From positions 1-36,975 of the forward strand of contig NZ_DAHVNP010000018.1 of NCBI RefSeq assembly GCF_027319265.1: a stretch of DNA of 36,975 nt, written 5' to 3'. This DNA is from Ferrimicrobium sp. GTDB lineage: Bacteria; Actinomycetota; Acidimicrobiia; Acidimicrobiales; Acidimicrobiaceae. Numbering within the stretch: the stretch's first letter is position 1; every line of letters begins with the position of its first letter. The notes under the pieces were generated by a model. It was not told the origin of the DNA. It saw only the letters and a list, made by a program, of their open reading frames with translations, and ran no database searches. Below are positions 14,884 through 23,637 of the stretch, piece by piece. Made by a program: the position numbers and the translations under genes.

Positions 14884-15654
14884 ATGGAGCACCTCATCTC
14901 AACATGGGGCTACCTGGCAATCTTCCTTCTTTCAATTGCCCAGTCGGCCTGCGTTCCCACCTCGTCGGAGCTTACCTTCGGTTTTGCTGGTTTTCTCGCC
15001 TATACCGGTCACTTCAATATCGTTGAGGTCGTCGTCGTTGGTGCCCTCGGCGAACTGATCGGCGCCTACATCGCTTGGGCCTTTGGCATGACCGGTGGTC
15101 GCGCACTCGTACTCCGCTACGGCAAATACATTCGTGTCGACCATGAACAGCTCGATCGTCTGCAAGCATGGTACGAACGCCACCCTCGTTGGGGTGTCTT
15201 TGCCAGCCGTCTCCTACCGGTGGTTCGCAACTTCGTGGCCCTTGCTGCTGGACTCGCCGAGGTCCCGCCCCTCGCTTTTGGGATCCTCACGTTGCTCGGA
15301 TCGCTCGTGTGGGATGGTGGGCTTACCTTACTCGGCTACTCCGTTGGATCAGCCTGGCAGCATATGGTCCACACCGTCTCCGACGCGGGTTATGCGGTGG
15401 TCCTCCTCGTCGTGATCGTCGTCGCATTCCTCTTCATGGCCCATCGCAAAGCGTCGGGGTCGCGCCGTCGAGCGGGCGACCAGCGGGTACCGTCAACACA
15501 AGAGCCAGTCCGCTCCTCTGATGAGGTAGCGCTCACATCAACTGCCTCCTCCGCTCGAGCTGACTACAGCGACCCTACCGGCTATCTCTCGGCACTCTCA
15601 AAACTTGCTCGCGCCAAAGCCGTTGTCCAAGACCCCGATACGCCCACCCCTTAG
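14884..15654 (+). CDS. DedA-family membrane protein
   Basis: A 256-residue DedA/SNARE-associated family protein. Typical features are the N-terminal membrane segment, the re-entrant PTSSELTFGFAGFLA region, GALGELIGAYIAW, and the conserved arginine motif FASRLLPVVRNFVALAAGLA, followed by two C-terminal helices. The family includes undecaprenyl-phosphate and phospholipid flippases needed for membrane homeostasis. Here the last about 75 residues form a hydrophilic, low-complexity tail not usual in the family. GGGAGG is about 20 bases before ATG 14884, so the ribosome-binding site is not ideal. It is divergent from the amidotransferase gene. Confidence 0.88.
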   Translation: MEHLISTWGYLAIFLLSIAQSACVPTSSELTFGFAGFLAYTGHFNIVEVVVVGALGELIGAYIAWAFGMTGGRALVLRYGKYIRVDHEQLDRLQAWYERHPRWGVFASRLLPVVRNFVALAAGLAEVPPLAFGILTLLGSLVWDGGLTLLGYSVGSAWQHMVHTVSDAGYAVVLLVVIVVAFLFMAHRKASGSRRRAGDQRVPSTQEPVRSSDEVALTSTASSARADYSDPTGYLSALSKLARAKAVVQDPDTPTP

Positions 15655-16148
15655 CTCATCCGCGCACACTGCCGAGTAGGTTGGCGTGTCGTGGCCACCA
15701 ATCGGCCCTCCCTAGAGCATCCGTTCGCCAAGGCCACCGCCCTCTGAGGTGCAATGACCTCCACCTGCCAAGGAGTTGCTTCGTGATCGGGTGATGCCTC
15801 CTGTGACAATCGTTGCACCGCAACCGACGGCCCCACCCCACCACCGCAGGCCCCAACCGCCAACGCGCAATGTCTGCTCCCGTCGACCAGTTGGGTAGTG
15901 CAAATCCGAGGTCTGTCGCTGAATTCCAGCGATGAAACTCACACAATGAGCGTCAGCGAATCCTCCCCCCATAGGGTAAGGTGTCGTGAGATCGATGGCC
16001 ACAACCAGGTATCGGAGCGTGCCCAGACGGCATGATACAACCCGCCACTTGGCGTTGTCGCTTTGGGTATCTGCTGTGCAAAAGGGTGTCCACATCTTTT
16101 GGCTCCGTGTCGGCGGCGTCGGCTCGGGCATTGGACAAAGGAGAGAGG
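15655..16148. other. Gene-poor stretch before the dimethylformamidase-like gene
   Basis: About 490 bases without a gene I can support. Minus-strand frames are open for over 100 codons but translate to Gly/Arg/Trp-rich sequence with no family pattern. No clear terminator was seen after the DedA gene. The last 12 bases hold the ribosome-binding site AAAGGAGAGAGG for the next gene. Confidence 0.5.
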
Positions 16149-17774
16149 TTGGCAGGACAACATCAACGGATAACCGCGAAACAAAGAGGACGCCGGCTCC
16201 TCGTCGTCGTCATCGCGATCCTCGTCATCGCTGCCGGCACTTCGATCGCCGTTGCAACCTCCTCCTCGACGACTACCCATCCCACTAAGGTCACCCCAAC
16301 CAAGGCGTCTGGGACAAAACGACTCGCAGCTACCTTCAATGGTACCGATGGTGTCGAAGCTCGTTGGGTGATCCAACAGAATAAACTACCTGGGACCACC
16401 GCCTGGAAGATCACCGGGCCACAGACTCCTGATGCGATCATGGGCTATACCAACCGGCCACAAGCACGCATGGGCCAAACGGTCAATGTCTACGTCTCGA
16501 CCGTCGCTCCCACGTACCGCATCGAAGCCTTCCGAATGGGCTATTACCAAGGACTCGGCGCTCGGTTGGTCTGGACATCGAAGCAGCTCACCGGCGTGGT
16601 ACAACCAAACTGTCCAGCCTCTGCCCCCCTCTATATGGTGCAATGCAACTGGCAGCGCTCGACCTCCTTTCCCATCACAAAGGCGTTTGTCCAAGGTGAC
16701 TACCTCCTAAAACTGGTAGGCGCAGGTGGGCAGCAAAGCTACATTCCCCTCACGGTCTGGGATCCCCACTCCACGGCGACCTATGTCGTCATGAACGCTG
16801 TCTTTACCTGGCAGGCCTTTAATCCCTTCGGTGGCTATGACCTCTATCAGGGTGCCACACCTGAACCAGGTTATCCACCTCCCAATCGGTCGCGTGTCCT
16901 CTCCTTTGACCGCCCCTATGGTTACGGCGATGGAGCAGCTAACTTCTTGACCAACGAATACCCGCTGGTGCGTTACATGGAAAAGCACGGTCTCAACGTG
17001 ACCTACTGGACCAACATCACCCTCACGGTCCATGGCAACCTCCTTACCAAACACCAGGCGTTGCTCTCCCTCGGACATGACGAGGAGTGGTCGACAAGGA
17101 TGCGTGCGAATGCGGTTGCCGCCAGCGCCCACGGCGTCAATCTGGTCTTCTTCGGTGCGAGCCCGATCCTGCGCAAGGTCCGTCTCCAGTCCTCACCCCT
17201 TGGACCAAACCTGGAGGTCGTGAATTACCGCGACCCGCAGGCCGATCCACTCTATGGGGTCGACAATGCTCGCGTCACACAGAACTGGTGGGGTCAGCCC
17301 CCCGCTAACTCACCCGCCTCGTCCTTGGTGGGCGATACCTATATCGGCTACAACAACAACCTCAGCTTTCCGCTCGTGGTCACCGACGCACACACCTGGC
17401 TCTTTGCGGGTACCGGCCTCACTAACGGCTCGAAGATACCAGGTCTCTTGAAGTATGACTTTGACGGCTACGATCCCAGCCGCCCGAACCCCCCCAACGT
17501 CGAGATCCTCAGTCACTCGCCAGTTGTAATCGGCTTTGATAACCATAAGACGTACGCCGACACCACGTACGTCACCAACCCCACCAGCAAGGCCGGCATC
17601 TTCGAGAGCGGGACCAATAATTGGATCGCTGCCATGCAAGCTTGTCCACCGGGAACCACCTCCTGCCCGAGCCACCTTGTTCGCGTGATGACCGGCAATA
17701 TTCTCCGACTCTTTGGAGCTGGCCCGACTGGCTTGACCACCCCCTCTACCGCCAACTGGTCGCAGTTTTATTAA
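16149..17774 (+). CDS. Membrane-anchored N,N-dimethylformamidase-beta-like protein
   Basis: A 541-residue protein. After a basic n-region it has one membrane segment (about residues 16-36, LLVVVIAILVIAAGTSIAVA) and a Ser/Thr-rich linker. The rest matches the C-terminal domain of the DMFase large subunit: IEAFRMGYYQGLGARLVW, SYIPLTVWD, FTWQAFNPFGGYDLY, VLSFDRPY, then EYPLVRYMEKHGLNVTYWTN and LLSLGHDEEWS. Soluble DMFase hydrolyses formamides with a Tyr/Tyr/Glu-bound iron. Here an F stands where many relatives have WQAYN, and the anchor suggests action outside the cell, so the substrate is unknown. TTG 16149 is chosen for GGAG five bases upstream. A methyltransferase gene starts 47 bases downstream. 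Confidence 0.75.
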   Translation: MAGQHQRITAKQRGRRLLVVVIAILVIAAGTSIAVATSSSTTTHPTKVTPTKASGTKRLAATFNGTDGVEARWVIQQNKLPGTTAWKITGPQTPDAIMGYTNRPQARMGQTVNVYVSTVAPTYRIEAFRMGYYQGLGARLVWTSKQLTGVVQPNCPASAPLYMVQCNWQRSTSFPITKAFVQGDYLLKLVGAGGQQSYIPLTVWDPHSTATYVVMNAVFTWQAFNPFGGYDLYQGATPEPGYPPPNRSRVLSFDRPYGYGDGAANFLTNEYPLVRYMEKHGLNVTYWTNITLTVHGNLLTKHQALLSLGHDEEWSTRMRANAVAASAHGVNLVFFGASPILRKVRLQSSPLGPNLEVVNYRDPQADPLYGVDNARVTQNWWGQPPANSPASSLVGDTYIGYNNNLSFPLVVTDAHTWLFAGTGLTNGSKIPGLLKYDFDGYDPSRPNPPNVEILSHSPVVIGFDNHKTYADTTYVTNPTSKAGIFESGTNNWIAAMQACPPGTTSCPSHLVRVMTGNILRLFGAGPTGLTTPSTANWSQFY

Positions 17775-17821
17775 TCAGCATCCCGGCGACGTTCCACCCG
17801 TCCAGCGTTCTAGGAGGATCG

Positions 17822-18601
17822 ATGGCAGCTATCTATATTCACGGTCATGACCCATCGGTCCTCGCGTCACATCGTTGGCGAGGAGCCGAAAACTCCGCTG
17901 GCTACCTCGTACCCGTCCTGCGAGAAGACGACACACTACTCGATGTTGGCTGTGGACCAGGAACCATCACACGCGACTTTGCACAACTCCTCTCCAGGGG
18001 TCGTGTCATCGCCCTCGACCAAACCGCGCCGATCGTCAAGGAGGCAGTTGGGGCCAGTCCGTACGGCTTTGGCATCGTTGGTGACGCCTACGCGCTACCC
18101 TTTGAGAACAAGAGCTTTGACGTCGTCCATGCTCACCAGGTACTCCAACATCTTCGCGATCCACAACGAGCCGTGACCGAGATGGCCAGGGTGGCCCGAC
18201 GCCACCTCGCCTTCGCCGACGCAGACTATGACCGAATGATGTGGTGGCCTACCTCGGAGGGACTCGAGCGCTGGATGCAGGTCTATCAAGGCATCGCTTC
18301 GGCCAATCAAGTCAATCCCAACATTGGCCGCGAACTCCCGTCGCTCGCGCTAGCCTGTGGGCTCGCACACCACAGCGTCAGCACCATCACCTGGACCTAC
18401 GCCACACCAGAGCTGTGCCATTGGTGGGGCGGGTTATGGGCCGGACGGGTACGGCACTCCACCTTTGCGAGCGAGGCCCTTCGGCTTGGACTCGCCAGCG
18501 ACGAGGAGCTCGACTTCATCGCCCAAGCCTGGCAGACCTGGGCAAACCAACCTGGAGCGATCTTTGTGATCACATCGGTAGCGATTCTGGCTGAGATCTA
18601 G
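17822..18601 (+). CDS. Class I SAM-dependent methyltransferase (UbiE/type 11)
   Basis: A 259-residue methyltransferase. SAM-binding motif I is LLDVGCGPGTITRDF (about residues 39-53), an acidic residue follows in VIALDQT, motif II is in GDAYALPF, and SFDVVHAHQVLQHL is the usual post-motif. The second half is helical and may bind the substrate, which cannot be named. AGGAGG four bases before ATG 17822 fixes the start. It follows the dimethylformamidase-like gene and is convergent with the potassium-channel gene; the stop codons overlap by four bases. Confidence 0.85.
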   Translation: MAAIYIHGHDPSVLASHRWRGAENSAGYLVPVLREDDTLLDVGCGPGTITRDFAQLLSRGRVIALDQTAPIVKEAVGASPYGFGIVGDAYALPFENKSFDVVHAHQVLQHLRDPQRAVTEMARVARRHLAFADADYDRMMWWPTSEGLERWMQVYQGIASANQVNPNIGRELPSLALACGLAHHSVSTITWTYATPELCHWWGGLWAGRVRHSTFASEALRLGLASDEELDFIAQAWQTWANQPGAIFVITSVAILAEI

Positions 18602-19575
18602 CGCTTCGACAGCTGGGAGCGAGGGCGAAGCACGAGGATCGTGTCCCCAGCTTCGATCACCGGATCCGTCGAGACACCCATGTGGATCTGACCCTGTTTG
18701 ACGACGCCGAGCAACAACCCCTGCTCGATCGAACGGGCCTGACTGAGCGTACGGCCGATCACCCCCGGGTCGGCGGGATACTCGCGAAACATCATCTCGG
18801 GGGAGCGCACCATCTCCAGCAGTAGATCACCAGCGTGGGGAGTCTCGATACTCTTGGCGAGTGTATGTCCCAACAGATCCTCGATCGAGACCGTGGTCTC
18901 CACCCCCAAATCCGTGAGTGCCGTCGCAATCCTCGAGGAGTTGGCGACGGCGATGAGTGGGACAGACGGTGCAAGATGTCGGAGCATCACAGCGATCAAC
19001 AGTGCGTCCTTCTCATCCTCGACAGCGATGAGAAGCCTCGAGGCCCGTTCCGGCTCTGAACGCCGGAGCACCGTCTCGAGAGTTGGATCCCCCTTGATCG
19101 TCTCGATCGTTGCCGGGAGACTCTCCAAATTGCTCTCGGCGACCACCACCACCCGCTCTCCCGTGGCTGCGACCTCACTCGCAATCTTGCGCACGGCATC
19201 GTGCATCCCATAGATCGCAACAAAACTTCCTTTGGGGGGTCCTTCTCGCATGTGCAAGAGCTTAGCGAGCCGGGTAGCGGTGAGCGATGCCGCCAGAAAA
19301 GCAAAGGCGGCGCCAAAGAGTGGAATCGTCGTCACCATCACAAGAATGGCGATCACTCGGCCGACGGTGTTGTGTGGTGTCACATCCCCATAGCCGACGG
19401 TTGTCGCTGTGGTGACCGCCCAGTAAAGACCGATGCCAACACTGACATGCTGGGTAAGGGCAAAGGCGATGGCGCCGATCACCAAACAGGTGATCGAAGC
19501 GATCAACAGCGTCACAATCTGGCTACGTTTGACCTTCGTCAACAGGACAGCAAACAAAGTGGGCATGGCAGCCAC
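18598..19575 (-). CDS. Two-TM potassium channel with TrkA/RCK regulatory domain
   Basis: A 325-residue channel subunit. The first helix is about residues 19-40, followed by the pore helix and selectivity filter TTATTVGYGD (TVGYGD at 59-64), and the second helix at about 72-97. A TrkA-N (RCK) domain starts near FVAIYGMHDAV, and a TrkA-C domain fills the C-terminus (VIGRTLSQARSIEQGLLLG ... GDTILVL). The canonical GxGxxG nucleotide loop is altered to YGMHDA, so ligand binding may differ. It would conduct K+ as a tetramer in the inner membrane. The start may be GTG 19575 or ATG 19566. It is last in the long minus-strand run. Confidence 0.88.
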   Translation of the reverse strand: MAAMPTLFAVLLTKVKRSQIVTLLIASITCLVIGAIAFALTQHVSVGIGLYWAVTTATTVGYGDVTPHNTVGRVIAILVMVTTIPLFGAAFAFLAASLTATRLAKLLHMREGPPKGSFVAIYGMHDAVRKIASEVAATGERVVVVAESNLESLPATIETIKGDPTLETVLRRSEPERASRLLIAVEDEKDALLIAVMLRHLAPSVPLIAVANSSRIATALTDLGVETTVSIEDLLGHTLAKSIETPHAGDLLLEMVRSPEMMFREYPADPGVIGRTLSQARSIEQGLLLGVVKQGQIHMGVSTDPVIEAGDTILVLRPRSQLSKR

Positions 19576-19624
19576 AGCCTACCAGCGCAACACCCGACTC
19601 CACCAAGACCACCATGAGAAGCAT

Positions 19625-20839
19625 TTACTGGCGAAAATCAGGAGTCAGCTGCACGGTTCCAGAACGACCCCGCAGATCCAGCACTGCCGCCTCGAAGGGT
19701 CCAAGGTCGCGGAGATCGCCGCGGCTCATCAGCGGTCGCGCCCGTCGATGGGTGCTCGTCGTGAGTCGCAAGAGACCTCCGCGCTGCCAGCCCACCTCCT
19801 CTCGGTCCACATCCCCAAAGAGCTCCTCCAACATGCGCAGGGTCTCGATATCGCCGATTCCACCGAGGACCACCGTGGTCCCAAAAAGTGTCAAGAGGCC
19901 TCGCATGAGTTGTGGCCATCGAAGTCGCGCCTGTGAAAGGTCCTGCAGGGCACCAAGTAGGTGGACACCTTGACTCACCCCTTCAGAGAGCAGCGAGCCA
20001 AGCGAGGGGAGCGGAGCAATGTTGGCCATCTCATCAAGGAGTAGGGCCACCATCGGCTGCATCCCCACGACGGTAGCGCGATAGGCAGCACGACGGATCT
20101 CGTCAATTAACGCTACCACCACCGGAGCGACGACCGTCTGTACCAGGGACGGAGAGACGATGAGGAGCAGGTCATGACTCACGACAAAGCGTGAGGGTAC
20201 AAACTCCTCTCCCTCATCCTGGTCGCGGAAACGGTAGGCCCCAAGAGCACCCGAGGTCGAGGAGATGATCGCTGATCGCTCCCTCGCCTCGGTCCCTAAG
20301 ATCCCTTGAAGTACGCCAAGGGCGCGCACCTCTCCGGCGAATTGGAGAGTATCGGTGGCCTCTCCAAATTCACGCCCGTCGACCCATTGGGCAATCACCG
20401 TCGCTGGCACTCCGAGAAGATTGCCCGCCAGCAAGAGCGGTGCGAGAAGGGCCTTCGCGCGATCGATCCAGTGTCGATCCGATGTTCCCCCAGCGCCGAG
20501 CGCCACGGCGACAAAGCCCTCAGCCACCAAGACCGCCTCTTCGAAACTGGTTGCCGCCATGACCGGAGACCAACTTGCGCGCTGGACCCCCTCCATGAGT
20601 GGCACCTCTCCACTCGGGTCAAAAACCCAAACCTTGCCGACCTCGAGACGACGGGCCAAAATAGCCTCCAGGATATCATTCTTCGTCGAAGTGACGACGA
20701 CAGCCCCAGGAAAAAGCCGTGCATTGGGAATCACCAACGAGGAGGTCTTCCCAGACCTTGGCGGACCTAACACCAGCAGATGTGACCGATCGGAGGTAAA
20801 GAACGGGGCACCACTGGCCTCTCTCCCCAGGTAGAACAC
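19625..20839 (-). CDS. VirD4/TraG-like coupling ATPase, orphan and without membrane anchor
   Basis: A 404-residue ATPase of the T4SS coupling-protein type. Walker A is GPPRSGKT (25-32), followed by SLVIPNARLFPGAVVVTSTK and WVFDPSGE. Walker B is ALLLDEMANIAPLPSL (about 265-280), and a TraM-recognition-like region follows (GVHLLGALQDLSQ). Usual family members are about 600 residues with an N-terminal membrane helix, and this one lacks the helix entirely. No relaxase, VirB4 or other transfer genes are visible, and the gene sits six bases behind the racemase gene. It may be a remnant of an integrated element or an ATPase with a different job. GTG 20839 has AGTAGG five bases upstream. Confidence 0.82.
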   Translation of the reverse strand: MFYLGREASGAPFFTSDRSHLLVLGPPRSGKTSSLVIPNARLFPGAVVVTSTKNDILEAILARRLEVGKVWVFDPSGEVPLMEGVQRASWSPVMAATSFEEAVLVAEGFVAVALGAGGTSDRHWIDRAKALLAPLLLAGNLLGVPATVIAQWVDGREFGEATDTLQFAGEVRALGVLQGILGTEARERSAIISSTSGALGAYRFRDQDEGEEFVPSRFVVSHDLLLIVSPSLVQTVVAPVVVALIDEIRRAAYRATVVGMQPMVALLLDEMANIAPLPSLGSLLSEGVSQGVHLLGALQDLSQARLRWPQLMRGLLTLFGTTVVLGGIGDIETLRMLEELFGDVDREEVGWQRGGLLRLTTSTHRRARPLMSRGDLRDLGPFEAAVLDLRGRSGTVQLTPDFRQ

Positions 20840-20845
20840 CGAAAC

Positions 20846-21976
20846 CTACTCGATAACGAGCTCTTGGCCCAACAACGCGTCGATCTCGTCCTGGGCCACA
20901 CCAATCTCGGTCAGGATGCCTGTCGAGTCGTAGACAAGCTCGCGCCGGAGCCGTCGCTCCTCTTCGTCATAGTGCCCAAAACGAGGAGCCGGTCCCGGCT
21001 GGCACAGGTTTCCTACCTTGACAAAACTCCCCCGCTCCTGATGAAACGGGTGATCAAGCGCCTCGCCCATGGTCAACACCGGCGTCACGCAGGCATCCGA
21101 GGTTGCAAACAGCGACTCCCACTCTCCTCGTGTACGACGAAGAAACCGCTCGGTGAAGGCCCTACGCATCTCCGGCCAACGGCGTTGATCATACTGATTA
21201 TCGGTAGTGAAGCGCTCCCCGAGGTCGAGCACCTCAACAAGCTCCTTGAAGAACTGGGGCTCGAGTGCCCCCACCGCTACCCAACGACCATCCTTGGTGG
21301 CATACGTGCAATAGAAGGGGGCACCGCCGTCAAGGAGATTGTTTCCCGGTCCAGATGGCCAGCCATCCTCCTGGAACATCGAATAGATCATCGTCATGAG
21401 CAACAAGGAGCCATCGACCATCGCCGCATCCACCACCTGGCCCTTTCCGGTCCGGTGGGATTCGATGAGCGCGGCGAGCACGCCGGCCACAAGCAACATG
21501 CCACCGCCACCAAAATCTCCGACCAGGTTCAGTGGAATGGATGGCCCGTGGACCTCGTCCCCGATGGAGCCCAATACACCGGACATCGAGATGTAGTTGA
21601 TATCGTGCCCCGAACGCGCTGCTTTTGGTCCATCCTGACCCCATCCGGTCATCCGCCCGTAGATCAACCGTGGATTGACAGCCATCAGCTCCGAGGGTCC
21701 GAGTCCTAAGCGCTCCATAACGCCTGGGCGAAACCCCTCAATCAGGATCGACGAACGCTCCACAATCCGCGCTATCAACTCGGCAGCGCCAGGCTTCTTG
21801 GCATCGATGGCGATGGCGCGCTTTCCCCGACCCATCAGATCGGCACCGATTCCCGGTCGCTTGGGCGGATCGATCCGGATCACCGTCGCCCCAAGGTCCG
21901 CGAGGATCATGCCGGCAAATGGGGCAGGGCCAATCCCTGCCATCTCAACGACCCGAATACCCTGTAGTGGCCCCAC
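20846..21976 (-). CDS. Alpha-methylacyl-CoA racemase / family III CoA-transferase
   Basis: A 376-residue family III CoA-transferase of the AMACR type. Features are the N-terminal PLQGIRVVEMAGIGPAPFAGMILADLGA, GRGKRAIAIDAK, EGFRPGVMERLGLGP, YGRMTGWGQDGP, then GHDINYISMSGVLG and VGDFGGGGM. The His of GHD and the Asp of GDF correspond to the catalytic His/Asp pair of mycobacterial MCR. It would epimerise 2-methylacyl-CoA thioesters in branched fatty acid or sterol breakdown; CoA transfer remains possible. GTG 21976 lies behind GGGGGG and overlaps the upstream hydrolase gene by 32 bases. Confidence 0.88.
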   Translation of the reverse strand: MGPLQGIRVVEMAGIGPAPFAGMILADLGATVIRIDPPKRPGIGADLMGRGKRAIAIDAKKPGAAELIARIVERSSILIEGFRPGVMERLGLGPSELMAVNPRLIYGRMTGWGQDGPKAARSGHDINYISMSGVLGSIGDEVHGPSIPLNLVGDFGGGGMLLVAGVLAALIESHRTGKGQVVDAAMVDGSLLLMTMIYSMFQEDGWPSGPGNNLLDGGAPFYCTYATKDGRWVAVGALEPQFFKELVEVLDLGERFTTDNQYDQRRWPEMRRAFTERFLRRTRGEWESLFATSDACVTPVLTMGEALDHPFHQERGSFVKVGNLCQPGPAPRFGHYDEEERRLRRELVYDSTGILTEIGVAQDEIDALLGQELVIE

Positions 21977-22853
21977 AACCTACCCCCCCAGCTTCAGTGA
22001 TTGTATCCAGCATCTCTGTCGCCAGCCTATCCCAGCACCAAGCGGGTAGGTCATGTCCGAGATCGGCAAAGAGAAGGAGTCGCGAGCCCGCCAACACCCG
22101 AAAGGTGTCGATGCCACCAGATACGTTGACGAGCGGATCGAGCACCCCGTGGACGACGAGCGATGGCAAGGCCGCCAACGTCGACAGCGCCGTCGAACGA
22201 TCAGGCGAAGCGAGCACGGCGCTCAACTGACGCACACTTGCAACCGGGTCATCAATGCCGGCCGCCGCCAACCGAGCGGCACCTCGATCGATGCGATCGA
22301 GGATCGCTTGGCGCTCTCGCGCTGAACGAGGCCGACCGACCACCAACTCCAAGGGTTCTTCGCGGTTCGGGTTCATGAGCGCTCCAAGAGCCATCTCGCT
22401 CGGCTGACCAACACCGGTACGTCCAGTGGAACCGAGCATGCTGATCAGCGACAGCACACGCTTAGGCTCCTCGATCAGGAATTGCTGCGCCACCATCGCT
22501 CCCATCGAAACGCCAACGAGATGGACTTGATCGATGCCGAGACGATCAAGTAACTCGAGCAGATCGTCTGCCATATCTGCCAATGTATAGGGAGCGAGCT
22601 CTCGGCGTCCCATATAAATCGACAATAGATCGGGAATACCGACGTGCGTCAATCGGGTCGAAAGCCCACTATCGCGCTGGTCGTAGGTCAAGACCTGATA
22701 ACCAGCCTCAACAAAGCGCGTGATGGCAGGCTCTGGCCAGTCCGTCAACTGACCGCCAAGGCCGTGAATTAAGACAACCACCGGGCGATCCGGTGGACCC
22801 GTGCGTTCGTAGTGCAACTGCACCTTCCGCACCTCATGCACCGGCGAGCTCAC
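21945..22853 (-). CDS. Alpha/beta-fold hydrolase
   Basis: A 302-residue hydrolase with the oxyanion loop VVLIHGLGG (about residues 25-34), the nucleophile elbow GVSMGAM with Ser near 116, an acidic residue in HGVLDPLV and the catalytic His in DLGHDLP. The cap region has a helical insert (IYMGRRELAPYTLADMADDLLELLDRLG). Substrate unknown. It overlaps the methyltransferase stop by 20 bases if GTG 22853 is used; GTG 22841 is a shorter alternative. It also overlaps the racemase start, so the three genes are tightly coupled. Confidence 0.85.
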   Translation of the reverse strand: MSSPVHEVRKVQLHYERTGPPDRPVVVLIHGLGGQLTDWPEPAITRFVEAGYQVLTYDQRDSGLSTRLTHVGIPDLLSIYMGRRELAPYTLADMADDLLELLDRLGIDQVHLVGVSMGAMVAQQFLIEEPKRVLSLISMLGSTGRTGVGQPSEMALGALMNPNREEPLELVVGRPRSARERQAILDRIDRGAARLAAAGIDDPVASVRQLSAVLASPDRSTALSTLAALPSLVVHGVLDPLVNVSGGIDTFRVLAGSRLLLFADLGHDLPAWCWDRLATEMLDTITEAGGVGCGATTGYSGR

Positions 22854-23637
22854 AGATGAGGGTCACCGTTGGGTTGACGAGCATCCGACCCGCTTGGATC
22901 GCTGCCTGTATCGCCCGATCCTCCGTCGGCGCCAAACAGAGCCTTCTCCTCGTGGAGATGATCTGTTGAGCAGGGTCCATGGATCGTCGCAATCCAGGTC
23001 CGATCACCACCTTTGGGGAGACTCCGAGCACCGTCAGTGCTTCGATGACATCAGTTGCGCTGGGATCCGTTGGACGCTCGAGCTGATGGAACTCCTCCCA
23101 AAGCAGATTGAGGCCATAGTGTGGATGGTGCAGGGTCAGTTCAAGCACGACTCCTACCTCAGCATGAGCAAGAAGTCCCTCGAGAAAACCGAAGAGATTC
23201 GAGATGTTGTAGATAACGTTCTGCGAGGTCACCACGTCAAAACGTCCAAGCTCTGGTTCAAGGTCGAAGAAGTCACCGACTCGCGTCTCGACCAACAGCT
23301 CAGGCGATGCTTCACTCTCAAGGGCGAGCACCTCAAGCATCTCCGCGTTCTGATCGAGAGCCAACAGAGAACGAATAGAGGAGCCAATCGGGAGAACTGC
23401 CGCGCCAGCACCCGCCCCAACATCGAGAACACTGCGGTGCGGAGACCGATCGAGCAGCTCGACAAGGGCCAACTGGGTCTGGTTGAGTGGCACGTCCCTG
23501 AGTGGACGGAACCCATTGGGGTCAAAGCTCCACGGCGACTCCGGGGTCTTGGCGAGTATCTCCTGGGGTATCGCCCAATCTTGTAGCTGTCGGGACCACC
23601 GCCGCGCTAGTGCGTCCCGAACTGCGTTATCAGGCAT
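22834..23637 (-). CDS. Class I SAM-dependent methyltransferase-like protein
   Basis: A 267-residue protein with motif I SVLDVGAGAGAAVLP (about residues 69-83) and a following acidic residue in LALDQNAEMLEVL. FDVVTSQNVIYNI is the post-motif region. The N-terminal WSRQLQDWAIPQEILAKTPESPWSFDP resembles methyltransferases predicted in actinobacteria, but no substrate is known. ATG 23637 overlaps the PH-domain gene's stop by a single base (TGATG), and the next hydrolase gene overlaps its end. Confidence 0.8.
   Translation of the reverse strand: MPDNAVRDALARRWSRQLQDWAIPQEILAKTPESPWSFDPNGFRPLRDVPLNQTQLALVELLDRSPHRSVLDVGAGAGAAVLPIGSSIRSLLALDQNAEMLEVLALESEASPELLVETRVGDFFDLEPELGRFDVVTSQNVIYNISNLFGFLEGLLAHAEVGVVLELTLHHPHYGLNLLWEEFHQLERPTDPSATDVIEALTVLGVSPKVVIGPGLRRSMDPAQQIISTRRRLCLAPTEDRAIQAAIQAGRMLVNPTVTLICELAGA

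Noticed and set aside
15712-16131. Long open minus-strand frame
   Set aside because: Composition is Gly/Arg/Trp-rich without family resemblance, several overlapping frames are equally open, and no convincing ribosome-binding site is present.
16032-16148. N-terminal extension of the dimethylformamidase-like protein from ATG 16032
   Set aside because: The extra 39 residues precede the signal anchor, and the strong ribosome-binding site points to TTG 16149.
17621-17821. Upstream extension of the methyltransferase frame
   Set aside because: It overlaps the dimethylformamidase-like gene, and AGGAGG before ATG 17822 sets the true start.
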